Of a DNA stretch of 64,000 nucleotides, positions 34,202 through 41,711 are shown in pieces. The notes below the pieces were generated by a model, which was given only the letters and a program-made list of their open reading frames with translations, did not search any database and had not been told where the DNA came from. Position numbers and translations under genes: made by a program. Source of the DNA: Micromonospora echinospora (lineage in GTDB: Bacteria; Actinomycetota; Actinomycetes; Mycobacteriales; Micromonosporaceae); NCBI RefSeq assembly GCF_014203425.1, contig NZ_JACHJC010000001.1:6589501-6653500 (forward strand). Reading direction: 5' to 3'. The number at the start of each line of letters is the position of its first letter. The stretch's first letter is position 1.

Positions 34202-34264
34202 CCTCCGGTCACCTCTCTCTCACTTCGATCTCGTGGATCGCATTCCGACGTACTTCGGCGGGGC

Positions 34265-34308
34265 AAAAAACTGAGGCCGCGGATCCCAGTAGCGGGTTCC
34301 GCGGCCTC
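34265..34308 (-). terminator. Intrinsic terminator in the whiB7 leader (attenuator)
   Basis: On the minus strand an 11-base stem GAGGCCGCGGA with its complement (plus 34273-34283 and 34298-34308), extended by CCC/GGG beyond one mismatch, loop of six, followed one or two bases later by six Us (plus A-run 34265-34270). It is the best intrinsic terminator in the window and lies 64 bases upstream of the whiB7 start codon, so it would stop transcription before the gene. Confidence 0.88.
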
Positions 34309-34352
34309 GAGGTGAGCCGGTGTCTGATGGATCAGACCGGTCTACCTCGAGG
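34305..34352 (-). promoter_or_regulatory. Candidate antiterminator hairpin in the whiB7 leader
   Basis: Arms CCTCGAGGT (plus 34305-34313) and its complement (34344-34352), with inner pairing CCGG plus TCTGA around a TGGA loop and one 2-base bulge. The outer arm shares four bases (34305-34308) with the terminator stem, so the two structures compete. The other arm lies inside the last codons of the leader ORF, so a ribosome reaching the stop would open this hairpin and let the terminator form. Confidence 0.65.
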
Positions 34353-34586
34353 TGGAACGCCGCGGACATCCGTGCGCTTCTTGGCGCCATCGATGCCCAT
34401 GCCCGCGAAGCCACTGGTCCCCTCGACTCCGGCGATCGGCGCAACGGTCAGGTTCAGCTCGGCCTGAACCTGGACCTGGTGCACCTGCGGAACCGACGGT
34501 CGAGCAGCGAGGGCCACCCGGACAGCCGACAGCGGAGCGACGGCAGACGGCATCGCCGCGAGACGCTCATAGTTGAAGATCTTCAC
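34332..34586 (-). CDS. Leader ORF (uORF) of whiB7
   Basis: 84 codons starting at GTG 34586 (MKIFNYERLAAMP), with GGGAGG eight bases upstream; GTG 34595 is an alternative. The stop at 34332 falls inside the candidate antiterminator hairpin, about 24 bases before the terminator. Codon use is unlike the neighbours: many A/T-ending codons, and the last eight codons include GTT CCA CCT CGA GGT AGA, with rare CGA and AGA and a Pro-Pro pair. This suggests selection on RNA structure and translation speed and not on the peptide. No family match is recognised. Confidence 0.65.
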   Translation of the reverse strand: MKIFNYERLAAMPSAVAPLSAVRVALAARPSVPQVHQVQVQAELNLTVAPIAGVEGTSGFAGMGIDGAKKRTDVRGVPPRGRPV

Positions 34587-34674
34587 TGGTGCCACCTCCC
34601 TACTCTCCTCGTGCCGACCACGGACTCATCCCCCTTGAGCAGCCAGAACGGCGCCGCTCGCGAGGTGTGTCCTG

Positions 34675-34712
34675 AGGCTATTCCTCGTCCTCGGGCGAGG
34701 GCAAACGATTTA
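34675..34712 (-). promoter_or_regulatory. whiB7: whiB7 promoter with AT-rich WhiB7-type element
   Basis: On the minus strand: AT-rich TTAAATCG (plus 34705-34712), then -35 TTGCCC (34699-34704), an 18-base spacer, and -10 TAGCCT (34675-34680). An AT-rich element directly upstream of -35 is the known signature of WhiB7-activated promoters, read by its AT-hook, and fits autoactivation. It begins 4 bases beyond the uvrD2 stop. The transcript would start near 34668, giving a leader of about 467 bases. Confidence 0.65.
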
Positions 34713-34715
34713 AGG

Positions 34716-36839
34716 CTAGATTTCGAAAGTTTTCTGCGGGCAGACCTCGTCCACGGTGGCGCCGGCCACCAGGGCCAGCACCGTATCCCCGTAAAGCCCC
34801 ACTTTTCGGGGCCCGATCCCGGCGATCGCCACCAATTCCTCGGTCCGACCGGGCTTCCGCTCGGCCAGCGCCGTGAGCGTGGCGTCGGTGAAGACCACGT
34901 ACGCCGGCACCTTCTGCGCGCCGGCCACCCGCTGCCGCCACTCGCGCAGCCGCTCGTACAGCTCCTCGTCGATGTCCGACGGGCAGGTCGGGCAGCGGCC
35001 CAGTTTGCGGTCCGCGCCGGCGAGCAGCGTCGCGCCGCAGATGCGGCAGGAGACCACCTGCGGCCGGCGCCGCTCGGCCCGCCGTGCCGGACCGGCGCCA
35101 CCGGCCCGCTCACCGCCGCCGGACCGGTCGAGCTGGGGCAGGAAGCGGGAGGGACGCCGGGCCCGTCCGCCGGGCGAGCGGGCCGTGGCATACGACAGCC
35201 AGAGCCACTCGCGGGCCCGGGTAATCCCGACGTAGAGCAGCCGCCGTTCCTCCTCGACCTGCTCCATGGTCTTCGCGTACGTGGTGGGCAGCGTGCCCTC
35301 GGCGAGCCCGACCAGGAACACCGCGTCCCACTCCAGCCCCTTGGCCGAGTGCAGCGAGGCGAGCGTGACGCCCTCGACTGTGGGCACGTGCTGCTGGGCG
35401 GCCCGCCGGGCGAGTTCCTCGGTGAACCCGGTCAGGCCGGGCTCCTCCTCGGCCTGCGCCGCGTACTCCTCGGCGAGCTGAACCAGCGCGGCGAGCGCCT
35501 CCCACCGCTCGCGCGCGGCACCGCCGGGCGGGGGCGCGTCGGGTGCCCAGCCGACAGCGGTGAGCCCGTCGACCACGGCCGCTCGCAGCGGCGCGTCAGC
35601 GGGCGCCGACCGGGTGGCGGCGCGCAGCGCGATCATCGCCTGGCGCACCTCGGGCCGTTCGAAGAACCGCTCCGCGCCCTGGAGCACGTACGGCACACCG
35701 GCCTCGGAGAGCGCCTTCTCGTACGCCTCGGACTGCGCGTTGGTGCGGAACAGCACGGCGATCTCACGCGCCGGTGTGCCGCCCGCGACCAGCGCCCGGC
35801 AGCGGGCGGCGACCGCGTTCGCCTCGGCCGGCTCGTCGGTGAAGATCCGCAGTTCCGGCTCCGGACCGGGCCGGCGCTGGCCGTGCAGCTCCAGCCGCAG
35901 CCGCGCCTCGGTGCCACGCGCCTGGGAGATCACCGCGTTGGCGAGCCCGACCACCTGCGGCGTGGAGCGGTAGTCACGGACCAGCCGGACCACAGTCGCG
36001 CCCCGGTGCAGCCTGGGGAAGTCGACCAGGTACGACGAGGTGGCCCCGGTGAACGAGTAGATCGTCTGGCTGGCGTCGCCGACCACAGTGAGGTCGTCCC
36101 GGCCGCCCAGCCACGCCTCCAGCAGCCGCTGCTGGAGCGGGTTGACGTCCTGGTACTCGTCGACCACGAAGTGCCGGTACTGGTTGCGCACCTGCTCGGC
36201 GACGTCCGGGTGCTCCTCGATGCCCCAGACCGCGGCGCGCAGCATGTCCTCGAAGTCGATCACCCCGTTGCCGCGTTTGAGCCGCTCGTACGCGTCGAAC
36301 ACGTCTGCGACCCGGGCCGGCTCGTACGGCGTCTCGCGCAGCGCCTTGGCCGCGGCGACCACGTACTCCCCCGGCTCGACCAGCGACGACTTGGCCCATT
36401 CGATCTCGGCGGAGAGGTCACGCGCGGCGGCCCGGTCGGCGCGCAGCCCGACCTTGGCGGCGGCGAGCGTGACCACCCGCACCTTGCTGTCCAGCAGCTC
36501 CGGCATGGCCCGACCGGCCAGCAGCCGGGGCGCGAAGTAGCGGACCTGCCGCAGCGCCGCGGCGTGGAACGTGCGCGCCTGCACACCCTGCACCCCGAGC
36601 ACGGTGAGGCGGCTGCGCATCTCGGCCGCGGCGCGGGCGGTGAACGTGACCGCCAGCACGTGCCGGCCGGCGATGTCGCCGGTCAGCGCCCGGTACGCGA
36701 TCCGCGACGTCACCGCCCGGGTCTTGCCGGTGCCGGCGCCGGCCAGGATGCAGACCGGCCCGGCCGGGGCGGTCACCGCGGACCGCTGCTCCGGATCCAG
36801 CCCGGCCAGCACCCGTTCCGCACCTGAGTGAACGCCCAC
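34716..36839 (-). CDS. uvrD2: ATP-dependent DNA helicase UvrD2
   Basis: 707 residues. SF1A helicase: Walker A AGAGTGKT (residues 33-40), VDEYQDVNPLQQ, GDASQTIYSF, LVRDYRST, SLHSAKGLEWDAVF and VGITRARE. The C-terminal part has a tetracysteine motif (CRIC and CPTC) and an HRDC domain (VFTDATLTALAERKP). This domain set defines actinobacterial UvrD2 (Rv3198c), a 3'-5' helicase. GTG start at 36839. The stop is followed at once by the whiB7 promoter. Confidence 0.95.
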   Translation of the reverse strand: MGVHSGAERVLAGLDPEQRSAVTAPAGPVCILAGAGTGKTRAVTSRIAYRALTGDIAGRHVLAVTFTARAAAEMRSRLTVLGVQGVQARTFHAAALRQVRYFAPRLLAGRAMPELLDSKVRVVTLAAAKVGLRADRAAARDLSAEIEWAKSSLVEPGEYVVAAAKALRETPYEPARVADVFDAYERLKRGNGVIDFEDMLRAAVWGIEEHPDVAEQVRNQYRHFVVDEYQDVNPLQQRLLEAWLGGRDDLTVVGDASQTIYSFTGATSSYLVDFPRLHRGATVVRLVRDYRSTPQVVGLANAVISQARGTEARLRLELHGQRRPGPEPELRIFTDEPAEANAVAARCRALVAGGTPAREIAVLFRTNAQSEAYEKALSEAGVPYVLQGAERFFERPEVRQAMIALRAATRSAPADAPLRAAVVDGLTAVGWAPDAPPPGGAARERWEALAALVQLAEEYAAQAEEEPGLTGFTEELARRAAQQHVPTVEGVTLASLHSAKGLEWDAVFLVGLAEGTLPTTYAKTMEQVEEERRLLYVGITRAREWLWLSYATARSPGGRARRPSRFLPQLDRSGGGERAGGAGPARRAERRRPQVVSCRICGATLLAGADRKLGRCPTCPSDIDEELYERLREWRQRVAGAQKVPAYVVFTDATLTALAERKPGRTEELVAIAGIGPRKVGLYGDTVLALVAGATVDEVCPQKTFEI

Positions 36840-36930
36840 AGCAGGGAATCATCCCAGCATCGTGTGACGTTGCAGCGGTTAGCCTGGCCTGATCGGACCG
36901 GGCGCGAGCCACCCCTTGGAGGACCAGACC

Positions 36931-37173
36931 ATGTTGACGATGTATTCCACCCCGTGGTGCGGCTACTGCCACCGGCTGAAGTCGCAGCTCGACCGGGAGG
37001 GCATCGCGTACGAGGTGGTCGACATCGAGCAGGACCCCGCGGCCGCGGACTTCGTGATGAGCGTCAACGGCGGCAACCAGACCGTCCCGACGCTGCGCTT
37101 CGCCGACGGCAGCGCCCTGACCAACCCCTCGATCACCCAGGTCAAGCAGCACCTGGCCGCGCTCCCCGGCTGA
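36931..37173 (+). CDS. mrx1: Mycoredoxin 1
   Basis: 80 residues. Glutaredoxin fold beginning MLTMYSTPWCGYCHRLK with the CGYC active site, TVPTL with the cis-Pro, and FADGSALTNPS. Mycoredoxins reduce protein-mycothiol disulfides and replace glutaredoxins in mycothiol-producing actinobacteria. ATG at 36931 has GGAGG eight bases upstream; TTG at 36916 overlaps that site and is rejected. It is divergent from uvrD2, as in mycobacteria (Rv3198A). Confidence 0.93.
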   Translation: MLTMYSTPWCGYCHRLKSQLDREGIAYEVVDIEQDPAAADFVMSVNGGNQTVPTLRFADGSALTNPSITQVKQHLAALPG

Positions 37174-37187
37174 TCTCCCGCGACGCC

Positions 37188-37224
37188 ACGAGCGGCCGTG
37201 CCCGATCCGGGCGCGGCCGCTCGT
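37188..37224. terminator. Bidirectional terminator, mrx1 and MFS gene
   Basis: 11-base arms ACGAGCGGCCG and complement, with a further inner GCCCG/CGGGC pairing. It lies between the convergent mrx1 and MFS genes. Confidence 0.6.
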
Positions 37225-37230
37225 CGTCGT

Positions 37231-38484
37231 TCAGGAGCCGCCGCGACTGAGCACGCCGTCGTCGGCCGGCTTCCGGGGCCCCGGGATCCGCACCGGTCCG
37301 GCTACCGGCGCGCTCAGCCCGCGGCCCCGCCACAGGTAGAGGCCGGCCGCCGTGGTGACCGCCCCGACCAGGGCGAACAGCAGCCGGTAGTCGAACACGC
37401 CGACGAGCAGCGCGCCGGTGCCGATGGAGAGCGCCTGCGGCCCGCTGACCAGGGCCTCCGACGCCGCGGTGACCCGGCCCAGCAGCCTCGGCGGGGTCCG
37501 CCGCTGGATCAGCGTGTTCAACCCCACCATGGTCAGCGGCAGCGAGAGGCCGGCCAGCAGCAGCGCCACCACCCCGAGCCAGAGCCGGGGGTACGCCAGC
37601 GCCAGCGCGGCCGGTCCGAAGAACGTCACGCCGACGGCCAGCGCGCCCACTTCGCCGTACCGGCGGACCACTGCGGCCGAGAACAGGCCGCCGACCAGGC
37701 CACCGACGCCCTGCACCATGACCAGCACGCCGACGAACGCGGCCTCGCGGCGCAGGCCCAGATCGACGTACGCGAAGATCAGCGACTCGGTGAAGCCCAT
37801 CACCAGCGAGCCGAGCCCGTACCCGAGCAGCGCCCGGCGCAGCGCCGGCTCGCCGGTCAGGTGGCGCAACCCGGCGCCCAGTTCGGACGGCCCGCGGCGG
37901 CCGGACCGCGACGGTTTCCGCTCCTGCACCCGCAGCCGGCCGACCACCACCGCGGCCACCACGAATCCGGTCATGGCCAGGACGGCGAGCAGCCAGCCGC
38001 CGACGGCGGCGTAGACGCCCGCCCCGGCGAGCGGCCCGATCAGCCGCAGGCCCTGCCGGACCGTCTGCAGCAGACCGTTCGCGTCGGCCAGCGAGTCGGC
38101 CCGAACCAGATGCCGGATCAGGCCGTTGAGCACGGCGGCGAGCGTGATGTACGACAGTCCGTAGAACGCCGCGACCACGTAGATCACCCAGACGTCGGAC
38201 CGGTCCCGGACCGTGAGCAGCGGGCTGAGCAGCGCCGCCGCGACCAGGTTGGCGGCGATGAAGAAGGGTTTCCGGCGGTAGCGGTCGACCACCCAGCCGA
38301 CGATCGGGGCGAGCGCCATCGGGGCGATGACCGCGAAGATGGTCGCCCCCGCCATGCTGTCCGACCCGGTCAGATCCTTGACCCAGACGGCCAGGGCGAG
38401 CAGCAGCACCGACTCCGCCGCCATGCTCGCCACCAGGGCGGCGAAGAGGAGACGGAAGTCGGGGCGGCGCAGGACGGTGCGCAT
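37231..38484 (-). CDS. MFS transporter, 12-helix
   Basis: 417 residues with about twelve hydrophobic helices. Motif A-like VVDRYRRKPFF follows helix 2 (FAVIAPMALAPIVGW). LRHLTGEPALRRAL is the central cytoplasmic loop. It resembles EntS/MdtH-like exporters of the MFS_3 type; the substrate is unknown. ATG at 38484 has GGAGG upstream. It has no counterpart in the equivalent mycobacterial block as far as I recall, so it is a local insertion between mrx1 and nudC. Confidence 0.87.
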   Translation of the reverse strand: MRTVLRRPDFRLLFAALVASMAAESVLLLALAVWVKDLTGSDSMAGATIFAVIAPMALAPIVGWVVDRYRRKPFFIAANLVAAALLSPLLTVRDRSDVWVIYVVAAFYGLSYITLAAVLNGLIRHLVRADSLADANGLLQTVRQGLRLIGPLAGAGVYAAVGGWLLAVLAMTGFVVAAVVVGRLRVQERKPSRSGRRGPSELGAGLRHLTGEPALRRALLGYGLGSLVMGFTESLIFAYVDLGLRREAAFVGVLVMVQGVGGLVGGLFSAAVVRRYGEVGALAVGVTFFGPAALALAYPRLWLGVVALLLAGLSLPLTMVGLNTLIQRRTPPRLLGRVTAASEALVSGPQALSIGTGALLVGVFDYRLLFALVGAVTTAAGLYLWRGRGLSAPVAGPVRIPGPRKPADDGVLSRGGS

Positions 38485-38689
38485 CGGGTTGCCTCCGGCA
38501 GGGGTGCGCCACCAGGGGCGCGTCGGGGGTGGGCGCTGGTGAAGACACCCTCCACAGTCCTCTTTTTGACTCGTGACACGCCCGTGCCGGAACCTCCGAC
38601 GCCGGTCGCGCCGTCCATACTGACCGTGGGGGGCGAATTTCATACAGTTACCGTCGTGTCCTGCGACGGTCGACGGGAAAGAGGACACC

Positions 38690-39670
38690 GTGCCTCCTGC
38701 CGTACCAGGCCCGATTCTGCGCCGCCGTCGACTCGGCATCGAGCTGCGTCGGCTCCGCGAACAGGCCGGTCTGACCGGTGACCAGGTCATCGAGCGGATC
38801 GGCTGGGCCTCCGCATCCAAGTTGTCCCGCCTGGAGAACGGCCGCAGCCGGCCCGACCCGGACGACGTGGACGTGTTGTTGACGCTCTACGGCGCCGACG
38901 AGGAGCAGCGCGCGGACCTGACCGGGATCACCCACGAGGCCGGCGACATGCGCGGCTGGCTGCGCAACTTCCCGGTGATGACGCAGCAGCAGCGCGCCTT
39001 CGCCGAGCTGGAGGCCGGCTGCGCGGAGATCTCCGAGTACAACCCGGTGCTGGTCCCGGGGCTGTTGCAGACGCCCGGGTACGCCCGGCACCGGATCATG
39101 TCGGCCGCGCAGGTCGCTGGCGAGGCCGGCGACCAGGAGCACGAGGACCCGGAGACCGAGGTACGCGCGCGGCAGGCCCGCCAGTCGCTGCTGACCCGCT
39201 CCCCCGACGTGCCCCGGTACACGGCCGTGCTGGAGGAGGCCGCCCTCGGCCGGCGGGCCGGCCCGCCGGAGGTGCTGCACGACCAGCTCGTCCACCTGTG
39301 CGAGATGGCCCTGCTCCCGAACGTGACGTTGCTGCTGCTGTTGCGGGACACCCGGGTCGGCGACTGGTACCTTCCGCCGACCGCGTTCTCGGTCTACCGG
39401 TTCGCCGATCCGCTCGATCCGGAGACATTGGCCATCGAAGGTGGGTTCACCGACGTCATGTCGACCGAGGTGAACACCCTAAATCGCTATAAAGTGGTGT
39501 TCGAGTGGCTATGCTCGTCGGCACTCTCCGCATCGGACACCCTCTCCTGGTTGATCGAGGCGACAGGACGGCTGACCGGCACGGCAGTCGAGTCCACGGC
39601 GGTGTACGGGCCGGCAACGGCGCCGACCCAGCGCCGCCGGGACTCGGGGCGCCTCACCACGGAGCGGTGA
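38690..39670 (+). CDS. XRE-family regulator with DUF5753 domain
   Basis: 326 residues. N-terminal HTH_31-type domain (GIELRRLREQAGLTGDQVIERIGWASASKLSRLENGRSRP) and a C-terminal DUF5753 domain (LVPGLLQTPGYARHRI, QSLLTRSPDVPRYTAVLEEAAL, LEWLC-like FEWLCSSALSA). This is the WhiJ-like group of actinobacterial regulators that usually stand beside a DUF397 protein, as here. GTG at 38690 has GAGGA upstream. Target genes are unknown. Confidence 0.9.
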   Translation: MPPAVPGPILRRRRLGIELRRLREQAGLTGDQVIERIGWASASKLSRLENGRSRPDPDDVDVLLTLYGADEEQRADLTGITHEAGDMRGWLRNFPVMTQQQRAFAELEAGCAEISEYNPVLVPGLLQTPGYARHRIMSAAQVAGEAGDQEHEDPETEVRARQARQSLLTRSPDVPRYTAVLEEAALGRRAGPPEVLHDQLVHLCEMALLPNVTLLLLLRDTRVGDWYLPPTAFSVYRFADPLDPETLAIEGGFTDVMSTEVNTLNRYKVVFEWLCSSALSASDTLSWLIEATGRLTGTAVESTAVYGPATAPTQRRRDSGRLTTER

Positions 39671-39740
39671 TCCGGCAGGACACCGTCCGCGCTCCGGCGT
39701 CGCTCGGTCCCATCGGAGCACCTCACCAGGAGCAAGCACC

Positions 39741-39980
39741 ATGAACGAGATCCGTACCAGCACGACCGCCCTCTCGGGAGAGCTCGCCGGCGCCGCCTGG
39801 CGCAAGAGCACCCGTAGCCAGACCTCCAACTGCGTGGAGGTCGCGCCGCTCGGCAACGGGCCGGCGACCGTGGCGCTGCGGGACAGCAAGGATCCGAGCG
39901 GACCGGTCCTGCTGTTCAACCGGGCCGGTTGGCTCGGCTTCCTCGCCGGAGCGAAGAACGGTCAGTTCGATCTGGACTGA
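39741..39980 (+). CDS. DUF397 small protein
   Basis: 79 residues. AWRKSTRSQTSNCVEVAPL, VALRDSKDPSGPVL and WLGFLAGAKNGQFD are the three conserved blocks of DUF397. Such proteins are partners of WhiJ-like regulators and are thought to modulate their DNA binding. AGGAG lies eight bases upstream of the ATG. It starts 70 bases after the regulator gene and belongs to the same module. Confidence 0.92.
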   Translation: MNEIRTSTTALSGELAGAAWRKSTRSQTSNCVEVAPLGNGPATVALRDSKDPSGPVLLFNRAGWLGFLAGAKNGQFDLD

Positions 39981-40177
39981 TCCGGCGAACGTTCGGGGCC
40001 GTCGGCGTCACGCCGGCGGCCCCCTCGCATGTCCGGCCCCGACAACGGTGCTGACCTGGCATCCCCCGATCGGTCGAGCTGGCGCGTTCCACTTGTCGGG
40101 AGGACACATCGGCGTAACATGACGCGGGAGTGACGTGGAAGTTCCAGCGGGTAACCGTCCACTCTCCGGGGGACACC

Positions 40178-40447
40178 ATGCGGTTCCTGATCGTCCGCAC
40201 CGAGATCCGTACCGCCGCCGACGCCGACATCGCCGCCGCCTGGGCCGGCGGGGGCCGCCTGCGGGACGAGACGAGCACGCCGGAACCCCGCCGCCAGGTC
40301 GTCCACGCCGAGGACCGGGACGCCGCGCTCCTGCTCGCCCGCGCGCTGTCCGCCGTCGGGGCGGTACGCACCGGCCGGCACCGGGTCAAGGTGCTGCCCA
40401 TCGAGGAGTCCGCACCCTGGCACCCGTACCGCTGGGACGGTGGATGA
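40178..40447 (+). CDS. Hypothetical small protein
   Basis: 89 residues, soluble, beginning MRFLIVRTEIRTAADADIAAAWAGGG, then a charged middle and the helix AALLLARALSAVGAV. No family recognised. ATG at 40178 has GGGGGA four bases upstream. GTG at 40130, nine bases after TAACAT (40115-40120), is an in-frame alternative that would add 16 residues; the TAACAT may be the promoter in either case. Confidence 0.6.
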   Translation: MRFLIVRTEIRTAADADIAAAWAGGGRLRDETSTPEPRRQVVHAEDRDAALLLARALSAVGAVRTGRHRVKVLPIEESAPWHPYRWDGG

Positions 40448-40600
40448 CCGGACGCTGACGTCCGTCGTGGCCGGACCGGCTTCCCCCGCCGATTTTCGCC
40501 TCACCCGGCCACGACGGCCCGTGTTCCCGGCCCGCGACCGTCGCGGCAACGACGGTCCGGGCCGGGACCGTCTCCCACCCGGCCCTGTGTCCGCCCGGCC

Positions 40601-40645
40601 CAGGTCCGGCCCGCCCAGGTCCGGCCCGCCCAGGTCCGGCCCGCC
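40601..40645. repeat. Three tandem copies of a 15-base unit
   Basis: CAGGTCCGGCCCGCC is repeated three times without a mismatch, three bases before inverted repeat C. The intergenic stretch 40448-40763 holds only these repeats and no gene that I can support. Confidence 0.7.
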
Positions 40646-40647
40646 TC

Positions 40648-40708
40648 GCCAGTTCGGGGAGGTGGCTGCATCCCACCGCCCTCGACCACACCACTTCCCC
40701 GAACTGGC
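40648..40708. repeat. Intergenic inverted repeat C
   Basis: 18-base arms GCCAGTTCGGGGAGGTGG (40648-40665) and complement (40691-40708) with one mismatch, spacer 25 bases. It lies between convergent genes and could end transcription of nudC. The stretch GGGGAGGTGGCTGCATCCCA resembles repeats in 57424-57546, so it is probably a dispersed family. Confidence 0.65.
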
Positions 40709-40763
40709 ACCGCGGCACCAGCCGAAACCCGCCAACCCGAGTGGCGGGCAGACATCGGGCGGG

Positions 40764-41711
40764 TCAGCAGTGGCCGTCGAGCCAGCGGTGCACCAGGAAC
40801 AACGCGATCGACGACGGCGGCGGCAGGACCAGCCGGTCTCCCCCGCCCACCGGTACCGGCTCGCCGGCCAGCGCCGCCCCGATCTCCCGGCGGGTGAACC
40901 AGCGCGCGTGCGCGATCTCGGCCAGGTCGACCCGGATCGGCGCCTCCGCGTCGGCGCGGGCGAGGAAGCCGAGCATCAGCGAGCCGGGGAACGGCCAGGA
41001 CTGGCTGCCGACGTACATGATCTCCTCGACCGGGACGCCGACCTCCTCGCGGACCTCGCGGAGCACGGCGGCCTCGGCCGACTCGCCGGGCTCGACGTAT
41101 CCGGCCAGGCAGGAGTAGCGGCGCTGCCCGGGGGTGCGCGGCCAGGCCGCGTTGTTGCCGAGCAGGCAGCGGCCGTCCGCGCCGTCCGCGCCGTCGTGCA
41201 CCAGCACGATCATGGCCGGGTCGGTACGCGGCCAGACCCGGTCGCCGCCCGGGTCGATCCTCGACCAGCCCGCCTCGTCGGCCCGCGTCGCCTTCCCCGT
41301 CGTGGACGAGTAGCCGTGCCGCAGGTGCCAGTTGAGCAGCGCCAGCGCGGTGGTGAACAGGCCCGCGTCCCGGTCGGTCATCAGGTGGCCCACCTCGCGC
41401 AGGTGCGCCGGGCGGGTCTCCGGCAGCGCCGGCAGCGGCAGGTCAACGGCGAAGACCGGCACGCCGTCCGGCTCGACGCCGAGGAACATCGGCACCGACC
41501 GCGGCACCTCCGGCAGGTCGCCGGGGCCGACCAGGACCAGTTCCGGCGGGGACGCCACGCCCCGGACCAGGGCACGCCCCTCGGCCGCCGAGTCGAGCAC
41601 CAGCACCCGCGCCCGCTCCCACGCCTCGGCCAGCCAGGCCGGGTCGGTACGCCGGTGGGCGGCCCGGTCGAGCGTGGACCGGGCCAGCGGCGGCGCGGGC
41701 TCGCCGCTCAT
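40764..41711 (-). CDS. nudC: NADH pyrophosphatase (NUDIX)
   Basis: 315 residues. N-terminal NudC-like domain, NUDIX box GYVEPGESAEAAVLREVREEVGV, and the downstream SQSWPFPGSLM motif that marks NAD(H)/decapping NUDIX hydrolases. The zinc ribbon that normally precedes the NUDIX domain has lost its cysteines: the position of YCxxCG reads YSSTTGKAT. ATG at 41711 overlaps the stop of the upstream M16 gene (ATGA), so it is translationally coupled. Syntenic with Rv3199c. Confidence 0.92.
   Translation of the reverse strand: MSGEPAPPLARSTLDRAAHRRTDPAWLAEAWERARVLVLDSAAEGRALVRGVASPPELVLVGPGDLPEVPRSVPMFLGVEPDGVPVFAVDLPLPALPETRPAHLREVGHLMTDRDAGLFTTALALLNWHLRHGYSSTTGKATRADEAGWSRIDPGGDRVWPRTDPAMIVLVHDGADGADGRCLLGNNAAWPRTPGQRRYSCLAGYVEPGESAEAAVLREVREEVGVPVEEIMYVGSQSWPFPGSLMLGFLARADAEAPIRVDLAEIAHARWFTRREIGAALAGEPVPVGGGDRLVLPPPSSIALFLVHRWLDGHC

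Noticed and set aside
34220..34444. Alternative minus-strand 74-codon frame running through the whiB7 terminator
   Set aside because: Its ribosome site is poorly spaced, and its translation would cover the terminator at all times, which does not fit an attenuator. The 34332-34586 frame fits better.
38690..39980. Toxin-antitoxin system
   Set aside because: The XRE/DUF5753 plus DUF397 pair is a known regulatory module of actinobacteria; nothing in DUF397 suggests a toxin.
40601..40645. CRISPR array
   Set aside because: The units are directly adjacent 15-base repeats without spacers, and no cas genes occur. The same holds for the repeat in adnA at 57012.
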